DNA of 64,000 nucleotides from Chelonoidis abingdonii (taxonomy: Eukaryota; Chordata; Testudines; Testudinidae): NCBI RefSeq assembly GCF_003597395.2, contig NC_133771.1, forward strand, positions 47,076,076 to 47,140,075, in the 5' to 3' direction. Position 1 is the first letter of the stretch. Every line of letters begins with the position of its first letter. The position numbers were made by a program, and so were the translations under genes. The notes under the pieces were generated by a model, which saw nothing but the letters and a program-made list of their open reading frames with translations, was not told the origin of the DNA and made no database searches. This document shows, in pieces, positions 1 through 11,300 of the stretch.

Positions 1-67
1 CGTGACTGAACTCTTTTGGGGAGAATAGTATGTCTCCTGCTCTGTTTTACCTGCATACTGCCATATA

Positions 68-259
68 CACTTCTACCCCGATATAACACGACCTGATATA
101 ACATGAATTTGGATATAACGTGGTAAAGCAGCGCTCCGGGGCGGGGGGAGGGCTGCGTGCTCCGGCGAATCAATGCAAATTTGATATAACGCGGTTTCAC
201 CTATAACGCTGTAAGATTTTTTTGGCTCCCGAAGACCTTATTATATCGAGATAGAGGTG
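68..259 (-). mobile_element. 192-bp MITE with TA target duplication (copy 1)
   Basis: Terminal inverted repeats CACTTCTACCCCGATATAAC and TTATATCGAGATAGAGGTG, flanked by TA (66-67, 260-261). The interior is GC-rich (CGCTCCGGGGCGGGG). It matches two further copies at 15781 and 17512 in the opposite orientation. The hAT copy at 5652-7258 supplies the empty site. TA duplication fits the Tc1/mariner-pogo group. Confidence 0.85.
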
Positions 260-308
260 TATCTCATGTTCTAGCAGTCTCGGATGATGACCCATCATTC
301 ATTTTAAG

Positions 309-830
309 AACAGTTTCACTGCATATATGACAAAATACAAAGATAACAATGTGAAGTTTCTAACGATAGCTACAGCACTCAACCCGAGGTTTAAGAATCT
401 AAAGTGCCTTCCAAAATCTGAGAAGGATGAGATGTGGAGCATGCTTTCAAAAGTCTTAAAAGAGCAACACTCTGATGCAGAAACTGCAGAACCCGAACCA
501 CTAAAAAAGAAAATCAGCCGTCTGCAGGTGGCATCTGACTCAGATGATGCAAATGAACATGCATCAGTCTGCACTGCTATGGATCTTTATCAAGCAGAAC
601 CCATCATCAGCATGGATGTATGTCCTCTAGAGTAGTGGTCGAAGCATAAAGGGACATACGAGTATTCAGTGCATCTGGCACGTAAATACCTTGCAATGCT
701 GGCTACAAAAGTGTCATGCAAATGCTTGTTCTCTGTTTCAGGTGACACTGTAAACAAGAAGCGGGCAGCATTATCTCCCGTAAATGTAAACAAATTTGTT
801 TCTCTTAGCAATTGGCTGAACAAGAAGTAG
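309..830 (+). pseudogene. Broken hAT transposase C-terminus (ZBED1-like dimerisation domain)
   Basis: One frame reads through [14 protein letters not shown] and, after an in-frame TAG at 633-635 where the related copy has a Trp, on to [21 protein letters not shown] and KKRAALSPVNVNKFVSL, ending at TAG 828-830. The LARKYL...LFS..G....KKR..LSP.NV pattern is the hAT C-terminal dimerisation motif. The N-terminal half, including the zinc-finger BED region, is missing, so it is non-functional. Confidence 0.8.
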
Positions 831-1140
831 GACTGAGTGGACTTGTAGGCTCTAAAGTCTTAAATTGTTTAGTTTTTAAATGCAGATTTTTTGTCCATAA
901 TTCTACATTTGTAAGTTCAACTTTCATGATAAAGAGATAGCAGTACAGTACTTATATTAAGTGAATTGAAAAATACTTTGTTTTTTACACTGCAAATATT
1001 TTCAATAAAAATAAAGTGAGCACTGTACACTTTGTATTCTGTATTGTAATTGAAAATGTAGAAGACATCCAAAAATATTTAAATAAATGGTAGTCTAATG
1101 TTTAATCACGAGATTAAACAGAGTAATCACACAATTTTTC

Positions 1141-2766
1141 CTCTTAATTTCCTTTAGGACTGCTGAGAATCCCACTAAGAAGTACAAAAAATGTAATGCT
1201 AAGTCTCTTTGGCATGACAGAATTCTAGCAACATCTAGGAGAGACCTACTGTGCAACGAAAAAATGCTGAATTCTACATCTTTCACCCTCCCCCAAAATC
1301 AGTTTAAAACTCAAGTTAAAAGGTGAATTTTCATCCTGTCAAACAGGCTTTTGCAGAACTATAAATTTAAACAGCTCTTGTAATCCCCCTAATCTTAATC
1401 AGAGTGGAGTACAATTTCTGGGATACTTCACCTGCAACAGCAGCTTTTAGACAAGACCAAATCTGCTCCTTTCTCAGGCAGTCAGACTGATCACTGAGTG
1501 ACAAGTCTGTTTGTGTGCTGTGCTACATGATTTGTTGAAATTTGTCATATTGGTATTCAGACTTAAACAAGACAGAAGTTTATTAGGCTAGCTTGTTTAC
1601 AGTCCTCTGTTCTAGAATTGGCTTTCTTTGGGAGGGGGGGTGGTTCAACTTTGTTCAAGTTAACATGTATGCCAGTCCTACTGAACTCGATTCATGCTCC
1701 TTAAATATAAAATATTGTAAATAAGACTTTCATTTTAAAGTTATGGACCGCTCCCGTTACTTATCTTTTTACCATCAACAAAGGTTGTAAATCTGTATTA
1801 AACATTATCTTCCAAGTTTTCTTACGTTATCCACATAAGTGAGGCTGTTATAGTTTACATCTTATAACTCTAAGCAGTAGTCTCCTCTTAATGTGCAGTA
1901 TAAAAAAATATTCAAACTACAGTCTAAAAAAACCACAAGTTTTTTTTTTTTAAATATAGCAGTTAATGTAACTCTAAGGGCATTTTAAAATGGCACTGTG
2001 TTCATGAAGCAGAGGCTTCATGTTTCTTTTGGCTCTGCTTGTATGCTTTGATTTGATAAAGATCCATGCACTTAATTCAGTAATAGTAAATAGAATGTTT
2101 ACAGAAAGCTTTACTACAGAGGACTGCATGATGGCACAGACTTTCAGCCTAGAAAAAATAAGACTAGACTGAAAACTTTGTTGCATACGTTTATGTCTGG
2201 ATCAGGGGGACACTACCATAACTCTTCCAAAATCCTAGATGCACGTGTAAAAGACTGTAAAGTTTCTATTTTGATTAGCTGTGTTTTAAATACCCCACCC
2301 TCCGCAAATCAACTTACATGGTGAATATCTGGTTTTACCAGTACTTAAACAAAATTGACTCTTGAAAGGCTTGCAACCTTTCAAACTTATTCTTAGTATG
2401 GATGCTCCTGTCTGTTTCCAGTAAGAAGGTCAGCCAACAAGATCAGATGTGGCTCTTAACTAAGTCTCAACTTTAAATGTATCTTAATACATGACAGAGA
2501 AGACAAATAGCCACTTCATCTCATGATGTTAACTACAATATGAACAACAAGACAGTAGGCAGAGTAAACAGTAGCATTTCCGTGTTCAGATTCCAGCAGG
2601 AGCTCTGTTCTTTCCCTGTCTAAATATTCCAGCAAGTATCATAGTAACTTTGGGACATTATCTTATCCTGTTGAACAATGTTTTAGATCAAAACTATAGC
2701 TTCTGTCACTCAGATATTGAAACATCTTCAGGGCGTAACCCCCATAGCTTAGCTATCAGCTTCATA
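1141..2766. other. FBXO9 intron 1, unassigned
   Basis: AT-rich intronic sequence. I see no exon, no clear terminal repeats and no promoter-like CpG cluster. Confidence 0.5.
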
Positions 2767-3060
2767 CAGTAGAACCTCAGAGTTACAAATTGACCAGTCA
2801 ACCACCACCTCATCTGGAACTGGAAGTACGCAAGCAAGTGGCAGCAGAGACAAAAAAACCAAACAAACAAGTACAGTACTGTGTTAAACATAAACTACTA
2901 AAAAAATAAATGGAAAGCAGCATTTTTCTTCTATGTAGTAAAGTTTCAAAGATGTATTGAGTCAATGTTCAGTTCTAAACTTTTGAAAGACCCATGACGT
3001 TTGTTCAGAGTTGCGAACAACCTCCATTTCCAAGGTGCTCGTAACTCTGAGGTTCTACTG
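2767..3060. mobile_element. Tigger-like MITE, 294 bp, TA duplication
   Basis: Perfect 20-bp terminal inverted repeats: CAGTAGAACCTCAGAGTTAC at the left and GTAACTCTGAGGTTCTACTG at the right, flanked by TA at 2765-2766 and 3061-3062. CAGTAGAACCTC termini with TA duplication are characteristic of pogo/Tigger elements. No coding capacity. Confidence 0.88.
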
Positions 3061-3108
3061 TAGTTATAGCATCACAATACCTCCAGCATTGCTGCTAGTA
3101 CTATCTTA

Positions 3109-4200
3109 GGGTACGTCTACACTGCACGATTATTTCGAATTAGCTTAAACCGATATTACAAAACAGATCTAATAAAATCGGTTTAGCGCGTCCACAGTGG
3201 GATCCCGAAATCGATTGTTTGCGTCCATGGTCCAAAGCTACCATCGATTTCAGGAGCGGTGCACTGTGGGTAGCTGTTCCTCAGCTATCCCATAGTTCCC
3301 ACTTCCGTGTTGAGAGCACAGTGCCTGATGGGGCAGAAAACACTGCCCCGGGTGGTGCTGGGTACAGCCTCACCCCTCCCTTTGTGAAGGCAGCAGACAA
3401 CCCTTTGGCGCCTTTTTCGCGGAGTGCATTGAGCAAACGCCATAGCACAGCAATCTTTCCCTTTTTTTTTTCACGTGGTGGTGGGGGGAAATAAACTGAG
3501 GAGCTGTTCCCTGAACCACGCCAGACACTGTGTTTGAACCTACAGACATTGGGAGCTCAGCCAAGAATGCAAATAATTTTCAGAGACTGCTGTGGACTGT
3601 GGGATAGCTGGAGTCCTCAGTACCCCCTCCCTCCCTTCATGAGCGTCCATTTGAGTCTCTGGCTTCCCGTTACGCTTGTCACACAGCGCTGTGTATCCTG
3701 GAGTTTTTTATTCAAACGCTTTGGCATTTCGTGTTCTGTAACGGAGCTGGATACAACAGATTTGTCTCCCCATACAGCGATCAGACCTAGTATCTCCCGT
3801 ACGGTCTATGCTGGAGCTCTTTTTCGATTTCAAACTGCATCGCCAGCCGTGCTGATCAGAGCTCCACGCTGGGCAAGCAGGAAATGTAATTCAAAAGTTC
3901 GCGGGGCTTTTCCTGTTTACCTGCCCGCTGCATCCGAGTTCAGATTGCTGTCCAGAGCGGTCAGTGCTGCACTCTGGGATACCGCCCGGAGGCCAATAAC
4001 GTCGATTTCCGTCCACATGAACCCTAATCCGAGTTATCACTATCGAATTTAGCGCTACTCCTCTCGTTTGGGAGGAGTTCCGAAATCGATTTAAGGAGCC
4101 GTTTAACTCGATATTAATGACGACGTCGTGTGAACGGATACAGCGTTAAATCGGTATATCGGCCATTAAACCGATTTAAAGTCGCAGTGTAGACCTGGCC
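3109..4200. mobile_element. PIF/Harbinger-like non-autonomous element, 1092 bp
   Basis: Ends GGGTACGTCTACACTGC and GCAGTGTAGACCTGGCC form an inverted repeat, flanked by TTA at 3106-3108 and 4201-4203. A 3-bp TNA duplication with GG...GTCTACACT ends fits PIF/Harbinger elements such as those abundant in turtles and crocodilians. The open frames inside (for example 3534-4052) have no recognisable protein. Confidence 0.82.
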
Positions 4201-4203
4201 TTA

Positions 4204-5235
4204 GAGTAAAACTAATTTAACCTGCTTAGTGACCACAGAAAATGTGTGACTGATATGTATCTTAGGGACTAGCAGATTTCCTTTAGTGAACATTTTACTT
4301 GCTGCAATAAGTCTTAAAGTATGTTAGTGTGACCATATATTATATTGGAATATTTACTATAGTTTTGAGATACATATCAGTGTTTTTATAACTACATCGT
4401 GTTTGAAATCTGCTTAAGTTTTCCATCCAAGTTCTGAAGAATTCTACAAACTCTCTCAAACGTTAAAGGGCCAGATTTCAGTATAGATAAGTAGGCCTAG
4501 CCCATTGGGATCAGTAGAGCAACATCAGAGCTGTATTTGGTTCCAGCTTTTTCTGTTTGGGATGGTTGCTTCAAATGCAAACTGGTAAACTGTGGTGTTC
4601 ATTTGCAGCCCAAACTGGAATAGCCCCAAGAGATACATACTAGCTGCATTGGTTACGCTTCAGAGTTATTATTATTTATCACTTCACTGCTGAATGATGT
4701 ATCAGTTATATGCAGCAAAGACATCGTGGCTGAAAATCCCCTTTAATATAGAAGCTGCTTCTGTAACACCTTTCAGCAACAAAAGTTTAAATAAGAAGTG
4801 GCACCATTACATCAAACTCCTGATTTTACCTGGGAGAAGACAGTATAAGGTGCAGTCAGTTGTCTGAAATTTCACTTATAAAAACATATGTTAAAGTCCT
4901 CTTTTTATGGAGTTAGGTTCCCCTACAGTGTTTTCAATCCAAACATTGCAGCAGTGCACTGATCCATGTAAAATGGCAAATGACATCTAGCTGGACACCG
5001 CATTACCGAGTTTAAGTGAAATACAATATGCTTATTTCATTATCAGTTTCGATAGCTTAGTGTAACAGGTAATGCCACTGAACTTAATTTAGCCAAATGT
5101 TAAGTTGATGTCAACAGGGACATTATTTTGAGGGGGAACAATGTTTTTTGTAATGAGTTTGTGCAGTTTGCACACATCAGAGTAATGTATGTACATATAC
5201 AGACTATATATTCATGTCTAACTGTTCTCTATTAG
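4204..5235. other. FBXO9 intron 1, 3' end
   Basis: No repeat or gene recognised apart from the polypyrimidine tract and AG of the exon 2 acceptor. Confidence 0.5.
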
Positions 5236-5313
5236 GCAGAAGCTGAAGAAGATTGTCACTCTGATCTGATAAGAGCTGATGACAATGAAAGGCCTGGTGA
5301 AGCAAATCTTCAG
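5236..5313 (+). CDS. FBXO9: FBXO9 exon 2 (first coding exon in window)
   Basis: Acceptor TTAG before 5236 and donor GTATGT after 5313. The 78 bases are 26 whole codons (phase 0) reading [16 protein letters not shown] and onward, the acidic N-terminus of FBXO9. There is no in-frame Met here, so the initiator must come from exon 1, which I do not see in the first 5.2 kb; no CpG-island-like promoter is visible either. Confidence 0.95.
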
Positions 5314-8300
5314 GTATGTCTAAAGTTATGTTATTTTGAAATGAAGTTCAGTTGGCATTTTCTTCTGTAGTAGAAATCTGATATGGTGCAGTTAAGCCAT
5401 CCCATAAGTAAAAGCACATTCTGCGATATGATACTTTTTCCTATGGTACTTGTTTCCATATATTAATACAAAAAAACCTTGGCATTAAGGTTAAAATATA
5501 CTTTCAAATATACACTGAAGGCAAACTTCAATGAGGGAAGCGTCATATGGCGACTTCACCTTTGTTTTATACCACATTACCCTCCCCATTAAAAAACAAA
5601 ACAAACCCACACAACCAAACTACAAATTCAAGTTATAACCTTGATTGTATTTAGGGCTGTCAAGTGATTGAAAAAAATTCATCGAGCTGTTAAACATTAA
5701 TAGAATACCATATATTAAATTTTTTAGATGTTTTCTACATTTTCAAGTATATTGATTTCAATTACAACACAGAATACAAAGTGTACAGTGCTCACTTTAT
5801 TTTTTTTGATTACAAGTATTTGCTCTGTAAAAAAACAAAAGAAATTTATTTTCAGTTCACCTAATATAAACACTGTAGTGCAATCTCTATCGTGAAAATT
5901 GAACTTGCAAATGTCAAATTATGTACAAAAAATAACCGCGTTCAAAAATAAGAATGTAAAACTTTAGAGCCTAGAAGTCAACTCAGTCCTACTTCAGCCA
6001 ATTGCTTAAACAAACAAGTTTGGTTACATTTGCAGGAGATAATGCTGCCTGCTTCTTGTTTTAAAATGTCACCTGAAAGTGAGAACAGGCGTTCACATAG
6101 CACTGTTGTAACTGACGTCACAAGATATTTACTTGCCAGATGCGGTTAAAGATTCATATGTCCCTTCATTCTCCAGCAGCCATTCCAGAGGATATGTATC
6201 CATGCTGATGATGGGTTCTGCTCAATAATAATCCAAAGCGGAGCGGACCAATGCATGTTCATTTTCATCATCTGAGTCAGATGCCACCAGCAGAAGATTG
6301 ACTTTCTTTTTTGGTGGTTCGGGTTCTGTAGTTTCTGCATCTGAGTGCTGTTCTTTTAAGACTTCTGAAAGTACACTCCACATCTCATCCCTCGATTTTG
6401 AAAGGCACTTCAGATTCTTAAACCTTGATGCAAGTGCTGTAGCTATTTTTAGAAATCTCACATTGATATCTTCTTTGCATTTTGTCAAATCTGCAATGAC
6501 AGTGTTTGTAAATCAAACAACATGTGCTGGGTCATCATCCGAGACTGCTATAACATGAAACATATGGCAGAATGCGGTTAAAACAGAGCAGGGGACACAC
6601 AATTCTCCCCCAAGAAGTTCAGTCACAAACTTAATTAACGCTTTTTTTTTTTTTTAAATGATCATCAGCAGCATGGAAGCATGTCCTCCGGAATGGTGGC
6701 TGAAGCATGAAGCAGCATACGAACGTTGAGCATATCTGGCACGTAAATACCTTGCAATGCAGGCTACAAAAATAGTGCAGTGTGAACTCCTGTTCTCACT
6801 TCCAGGTGACATTGTAAATAAGCAGGCAGCAGCATTTCTCATAAAATGTAAACAATTTTTTTTGTCTTAGTGATTGGCTGAACAAGAAGTAGGACTGAGT
6901 GGACTTGTAGGCTCTGAAGTTTTACATTGTTTTGTTTCTGAGTGCAGTTATGTAACCAAAACAAAAAGTCTACATTTGTAAGTTACACCTTCAAGATAGA
7001 GATTGCACTACAGTACTTGTATGAGGTAAATTGAAAAATACTATTTCTTTACACTGCAAATATTTGTAATTAAAAATATAAAGTGAGCACTCTCACTTTG
7101 TATTCTGTGTTGTTATAGAAATAAACATGTTTGAAAATGTAGAAAAACATCCAAAAAATTTAATAAATTTCAATTGGTATTCTATTGTTTAACAGTGCGA
7201 TTAATCACAATTTTTTGAATTAATCACATGGGTTAACTGCGATTAATCGACAGACCTAATTGTAATCAAAACTAATTTACAATAATGTATTCACAAGTGT
7301 AATAAACCAATTTTTCTATATAAAATTGAAATTAATTTAAAACATTGAGGTGACATTTTCTTAAACTGAATATGAATAAGCAAGTAGACATATTCTAACA
7401 TCTTCAGAAAGAAGACAGTGAGACTATTCTGTGAATTTAGGCCAGTATTAACTATATCAAGATCACTTCTTGCTACAACCTAAATTTTCTTCTGCATACT
7501 GAATTGTCCAAACAGAAGTAATTGCATTGTTGGAACTAAATTATCCGTAAGCCATAGCATTTTCTTGTGTGATTTTTTTCTGGTAATTCCACTGTAAGTG
7601 AAGCTAGAGGAAATGCCAATTCTAATCTGAACCTGAGTTTGCTAAACAAAGTCCCTATATTTACCATTGTACAGCTAGTATTGTATGTGTAATGTATATT
7701 CAAAGTTCTTATTTGTAGATTGGACCTGTAGAGCTGTGTAATCTCTTGTACAGGAGATGTACTGTCTGCCCAGAAGTTCCTAAATCAAAGCCTGTTAGGA
7801 GTTAATGTTTCTGCATTTTTAGGCAGAGCTCCAGATGTTTCGAGCTCAGTGGATTTTTGAACTTGCCCCAGGCATGAGTTCTGGTGGTTTGGAAACTGTG
7901 CCACGTGCAAGAGGCCCTGGAGTAAAGGTTATAGATACCAAAGGAAAGCAGGAGCTAGCAAAAGAGGAGAAGGTAGGAAAGAGATCACTTATTTTACTAA
8001 TGGGCGGTCTTTGTTAGCATTCCATTAGCTTTTAACATTGAATGTTTAGATTCTGGTTAAACCGGAAAAAGATCAGGCAGATAACTTCCTCTCTGTATGC
8101 TAGATTCACAAAGGGATGGTGTGGTGCCTAACTTTTAGGAGCCTAGAGATTTGGGTTTTACAAACTGAGTTAGATGCTTAAGCTCCCTATGTAGTGCATA
8201 GGGGAGATAGGTACTTAAGGCTACATAGAGTACAAGCACTACATGTATAACCACTTGCTACAGAAAAAGGCAGGCTGCATCCACACTTGGCACTGTGGTG

Positions 8301-11300
8301 TGAGCTATATGCTTCAATGAAGGACTGTGGCAGAGGGGAGCTGTTGGAGTCTTTCAGTGCAGTAGGGAAAGCCTCTGGCAGTGGGACACTACACTGCTAA
8401 AAATAGCAGTGTAGATGTGGGAGGCACTACTCAGGTGTGTAGAGAGCCCTCATAGGTTACATACCCCAGGGAGGGGGTGGGTTTCAGGTGTGAAGGGCAT
8501 TTTCCTTACAAACTGTACCCAGTCTACAGTGCTATTTATACTCATGCTAGCTGGGTGTGTGGTTTCTGCACTCTGCTGTAAGTGTAGTCATATGCTAAGA
8601 ATGGGATTTCCAAAAGTCAGCATATTGAGTGAGGAGCTGCCTTAGCTAACCATTGGGAGATGCCAAGGACAGGGTGTGTCCTAAGTCTCACTCCTTCCAA
8701 GGAATTAGGGTCTTACGTCTGGGCTGCAGGAATGTGCTGCTTTCTGCTTGGGATTCTGCACTGTGAAGCGTCTCCTGCATATGATAGAGAGACTATAGTT
8801 TGGTGGTTAAAGTTCTCACCTGGAAGGAGGGAGACCTAGGTTCCAGTACCTTTGCTTCAATGTCTAGTTATACGAAGTGCAGCAGCTTCATCAGGAGAGA
8901 TTGAGGGCATTTTCTTCCTTCAGCCTGGGGGGAGAATTGAACCCAGGTCTCCCACATCCTGGGTGAGTGCTTTAACCACTAAAGTTATAAGGTGGGCACT
9001 ACTGCTACCACCTCCTCTCTGGCCAGATTTTGAATGGCCCCAGGTCCGGTAAGTGAATTCCAAGTTCAGCCTACTGGATTGAGCTCTGCAGCTGAGAAAG
9101 GCAGAAGAACTATCTTCCCCTGCTTTGTGGATTTTGCTGGGGTTTAGGTGTCCATATGCTTAGTGAGACATCAGTATGTGTGCACAGAGGCAGAAACTTA
9201 GGCACCCAGAGGACTTTACTACAAAAATGTAGGGGCAGTTTAGTCATTTACAGGGTTAGGTGGTAGCCGAGCAGGGATTTTGTGAATGCCAGTGGTGCCA
9301 AACTGTTGAAGTTGGGTACATAAGTCCCTTTGTGAATCTAGCCCTGTGTTCCTTACCTTTTGCTACCTTCCCTCATGCGTGGCTTTGCCTGCTTCACCAA
9401 ATATAGGTATTGTGAAGTGATAGTGGCCTACCTGCTTTAACGGTGGGTGTTATGTGTGTGTGTTCCAGCTGAATGAAGTCACAGAGGTAAAATGACAAAG
9501 TTTGTCAATCATATCTTCTTGTAATGGATATGTACAAACAGTAAGAAAGCTAAAGAGCTTCTGAACTAGGTCAATCACTAATGTGTTCTGGTTAAGTTCA
9601 AATGGCATTTTCTCTCCCAGTTAAAGAAAAGGAAACAGCAAGAGCTCTCCTGCCTTCCTTCCCCTGCCTCTCCTGACTTCTTGCACACATTTGCATTTTT
9701 GCTCTGGCTATTCACCTGCATTTGTGAAAGTTCTTTCCAAGCATAGTGTAGCAATATGGCCTCCACAATACTCTTGACTTTTTGGATCACTTAGTACTCT
9801 TTTGCAGGTTCCACTGTTCTTTATTGTTGCAGACTGGATTTGCAATTGATATGCTTTTGTTCCTGTAGGTCAACTCTGTGGATTTGACTCTTTAATATCA
9901 GCCAGATGCTTTCTGTCTCACTTCCTGAGCATTGCTTTCACAAGTGCTTTGCACAACACCTCCAGAATTGCCCTCTACTTTTTTTTTTCTTAAGAAAACA
10001 AAACCGAGTTAGAGCCAAAGTGTCTCTAGGTAAAAAAGTGTGATATTGTAAATATTTGAAGATCTTCACTCCCCTGCTAATTTTGGTGACATGGACACAT
10101 TATCAATCCTTCTTTGCAAAGCAATAAAACTTTAGAAAGCTTGTTCATTCCTGAGATAAGCTTCCATTCAAATGGTAAGTTCAATATGGCGCAGTTAGAC
10201 TCCTTTTAAAACACAAAGGAATTACTAGTTTAGAAACCTATGAAAATAGGTTTATAGTGTGAGTGCTATATCAACCATGGCTATAGTGGTGCTAGAAGCT
10301 ATGCAATTTCTTATTTATAAGGGCTTAAAGCCCTGATTTAATTAAAACTGGTGTCAGCAAGATTTAGGATCAGGTTCTGCGTTGGCTCAGAAATTCATTT
10401 ATTGTTAGTATAGCCTGAACATCACCTCCATGTTATATGCAATTGTGCTTTTACTGTTTTCCTTACCACCACATAGTATAGAGCTGTCAACTTGGATGAA
10501 AATTCTGGTAACTGGATTTGCTTGGGTGCTTGTAACACATTTTTTAAATGTTCTGTGTAATTTATTGTACAGGCAAGAGAATTGTTCCTGAAGGCTGTGG
10601 AACAAGAACAAAACGGGGCTCTTTATGAAGGTAACATGCAATTCTGAGATTACAAATCTAGTGCCTAGAAAAAGTACTATATGGTTGATCAGGAGCCATT
10701 TTTTATTAGTTTCTACTGATATGGTGAGAGCTGTGCACTTCTAATTAATAGCTGAAGAATTATAAGTAGGAATTTGATAACTGGAGTCCTTGGGTCACTC
10801 AAGCACTCCCAAGATTAACCTAAGAAAGGACAGACAATAATGCTAAAGAAGCTCATTACTATAGTTAAGATTAAGCAAAATTATGAATGCAAGGCAGACT
10901 AAAAACAACCCAGAGTCTTCCTGTCTTTGGGCAAGGAAATGTTTTGCCATCTTTAGCAGTATCCACACCAGTTTCAGTAGACTGAAATTTGTCTGGAGCA
11001 ATTTTTCCAGGGCTCTAGACAGCTTCTTTAATAAGAGAGCAATTCTTAATTATTTTCTTTGCTGTGCAGTTACACCTTCAGTTTAACTGTAAACTAGCTT
11101 CTCTGTTTTTAAAACAAACTGTCACATTTAACATGTTCACAGCTTTCTAGTAGATACCTTCTTAGAAGTGTTAAATGGTTGACACTTAAATCTGGTGATC
11201 TTTAATTTGTCAGGTTTGCCCCCCAGATTGAAAATTCCTATGTAACGAAAGATTAAAGATTACCTTTAGACAGCCTTCCTTCCTGTTCTTGCCCCTATTG

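Larger units (their letters stand above)
1..1140 (+). mobile_element. hAT transposon fragment, 3' part, interrupted by a MITE
   Basis: Sequence homologous to the complete hAT copy at 5652-7258, running off the left window edge. It contains a broken transposase C-terminal region (about 309-830) and the AT-rich tail with the shared GTGAGCACTGTACACTTTG-type segment near 1016-1035. The 3' terminal repeat is decayed near 1100-1140. A 192-bp MITE (68-259) sits inside. Confidence 0.8.

Noticed and set aside
3534..4052. 172-codon open frame (+)
   Set aside because: Lies wholly inside the Harbinger-like non-autonomous element; no transposase or other domain is recognisable.
1..5235. FBXO9 promoter or exon 1 within the window
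   Set aside because: No CpG-rich promoter-like region and no convincing ATG-GT first exon; the GC-rich patches near 130-170 and 3300-4100 belong to transposons.
8801..8981. Possible tRNA genes
   Set aside because: Only box A and box B resemblance is present; no cloverleaf stems, anticodon arm or correct spacing, and the motif recurs in several repeat copies.
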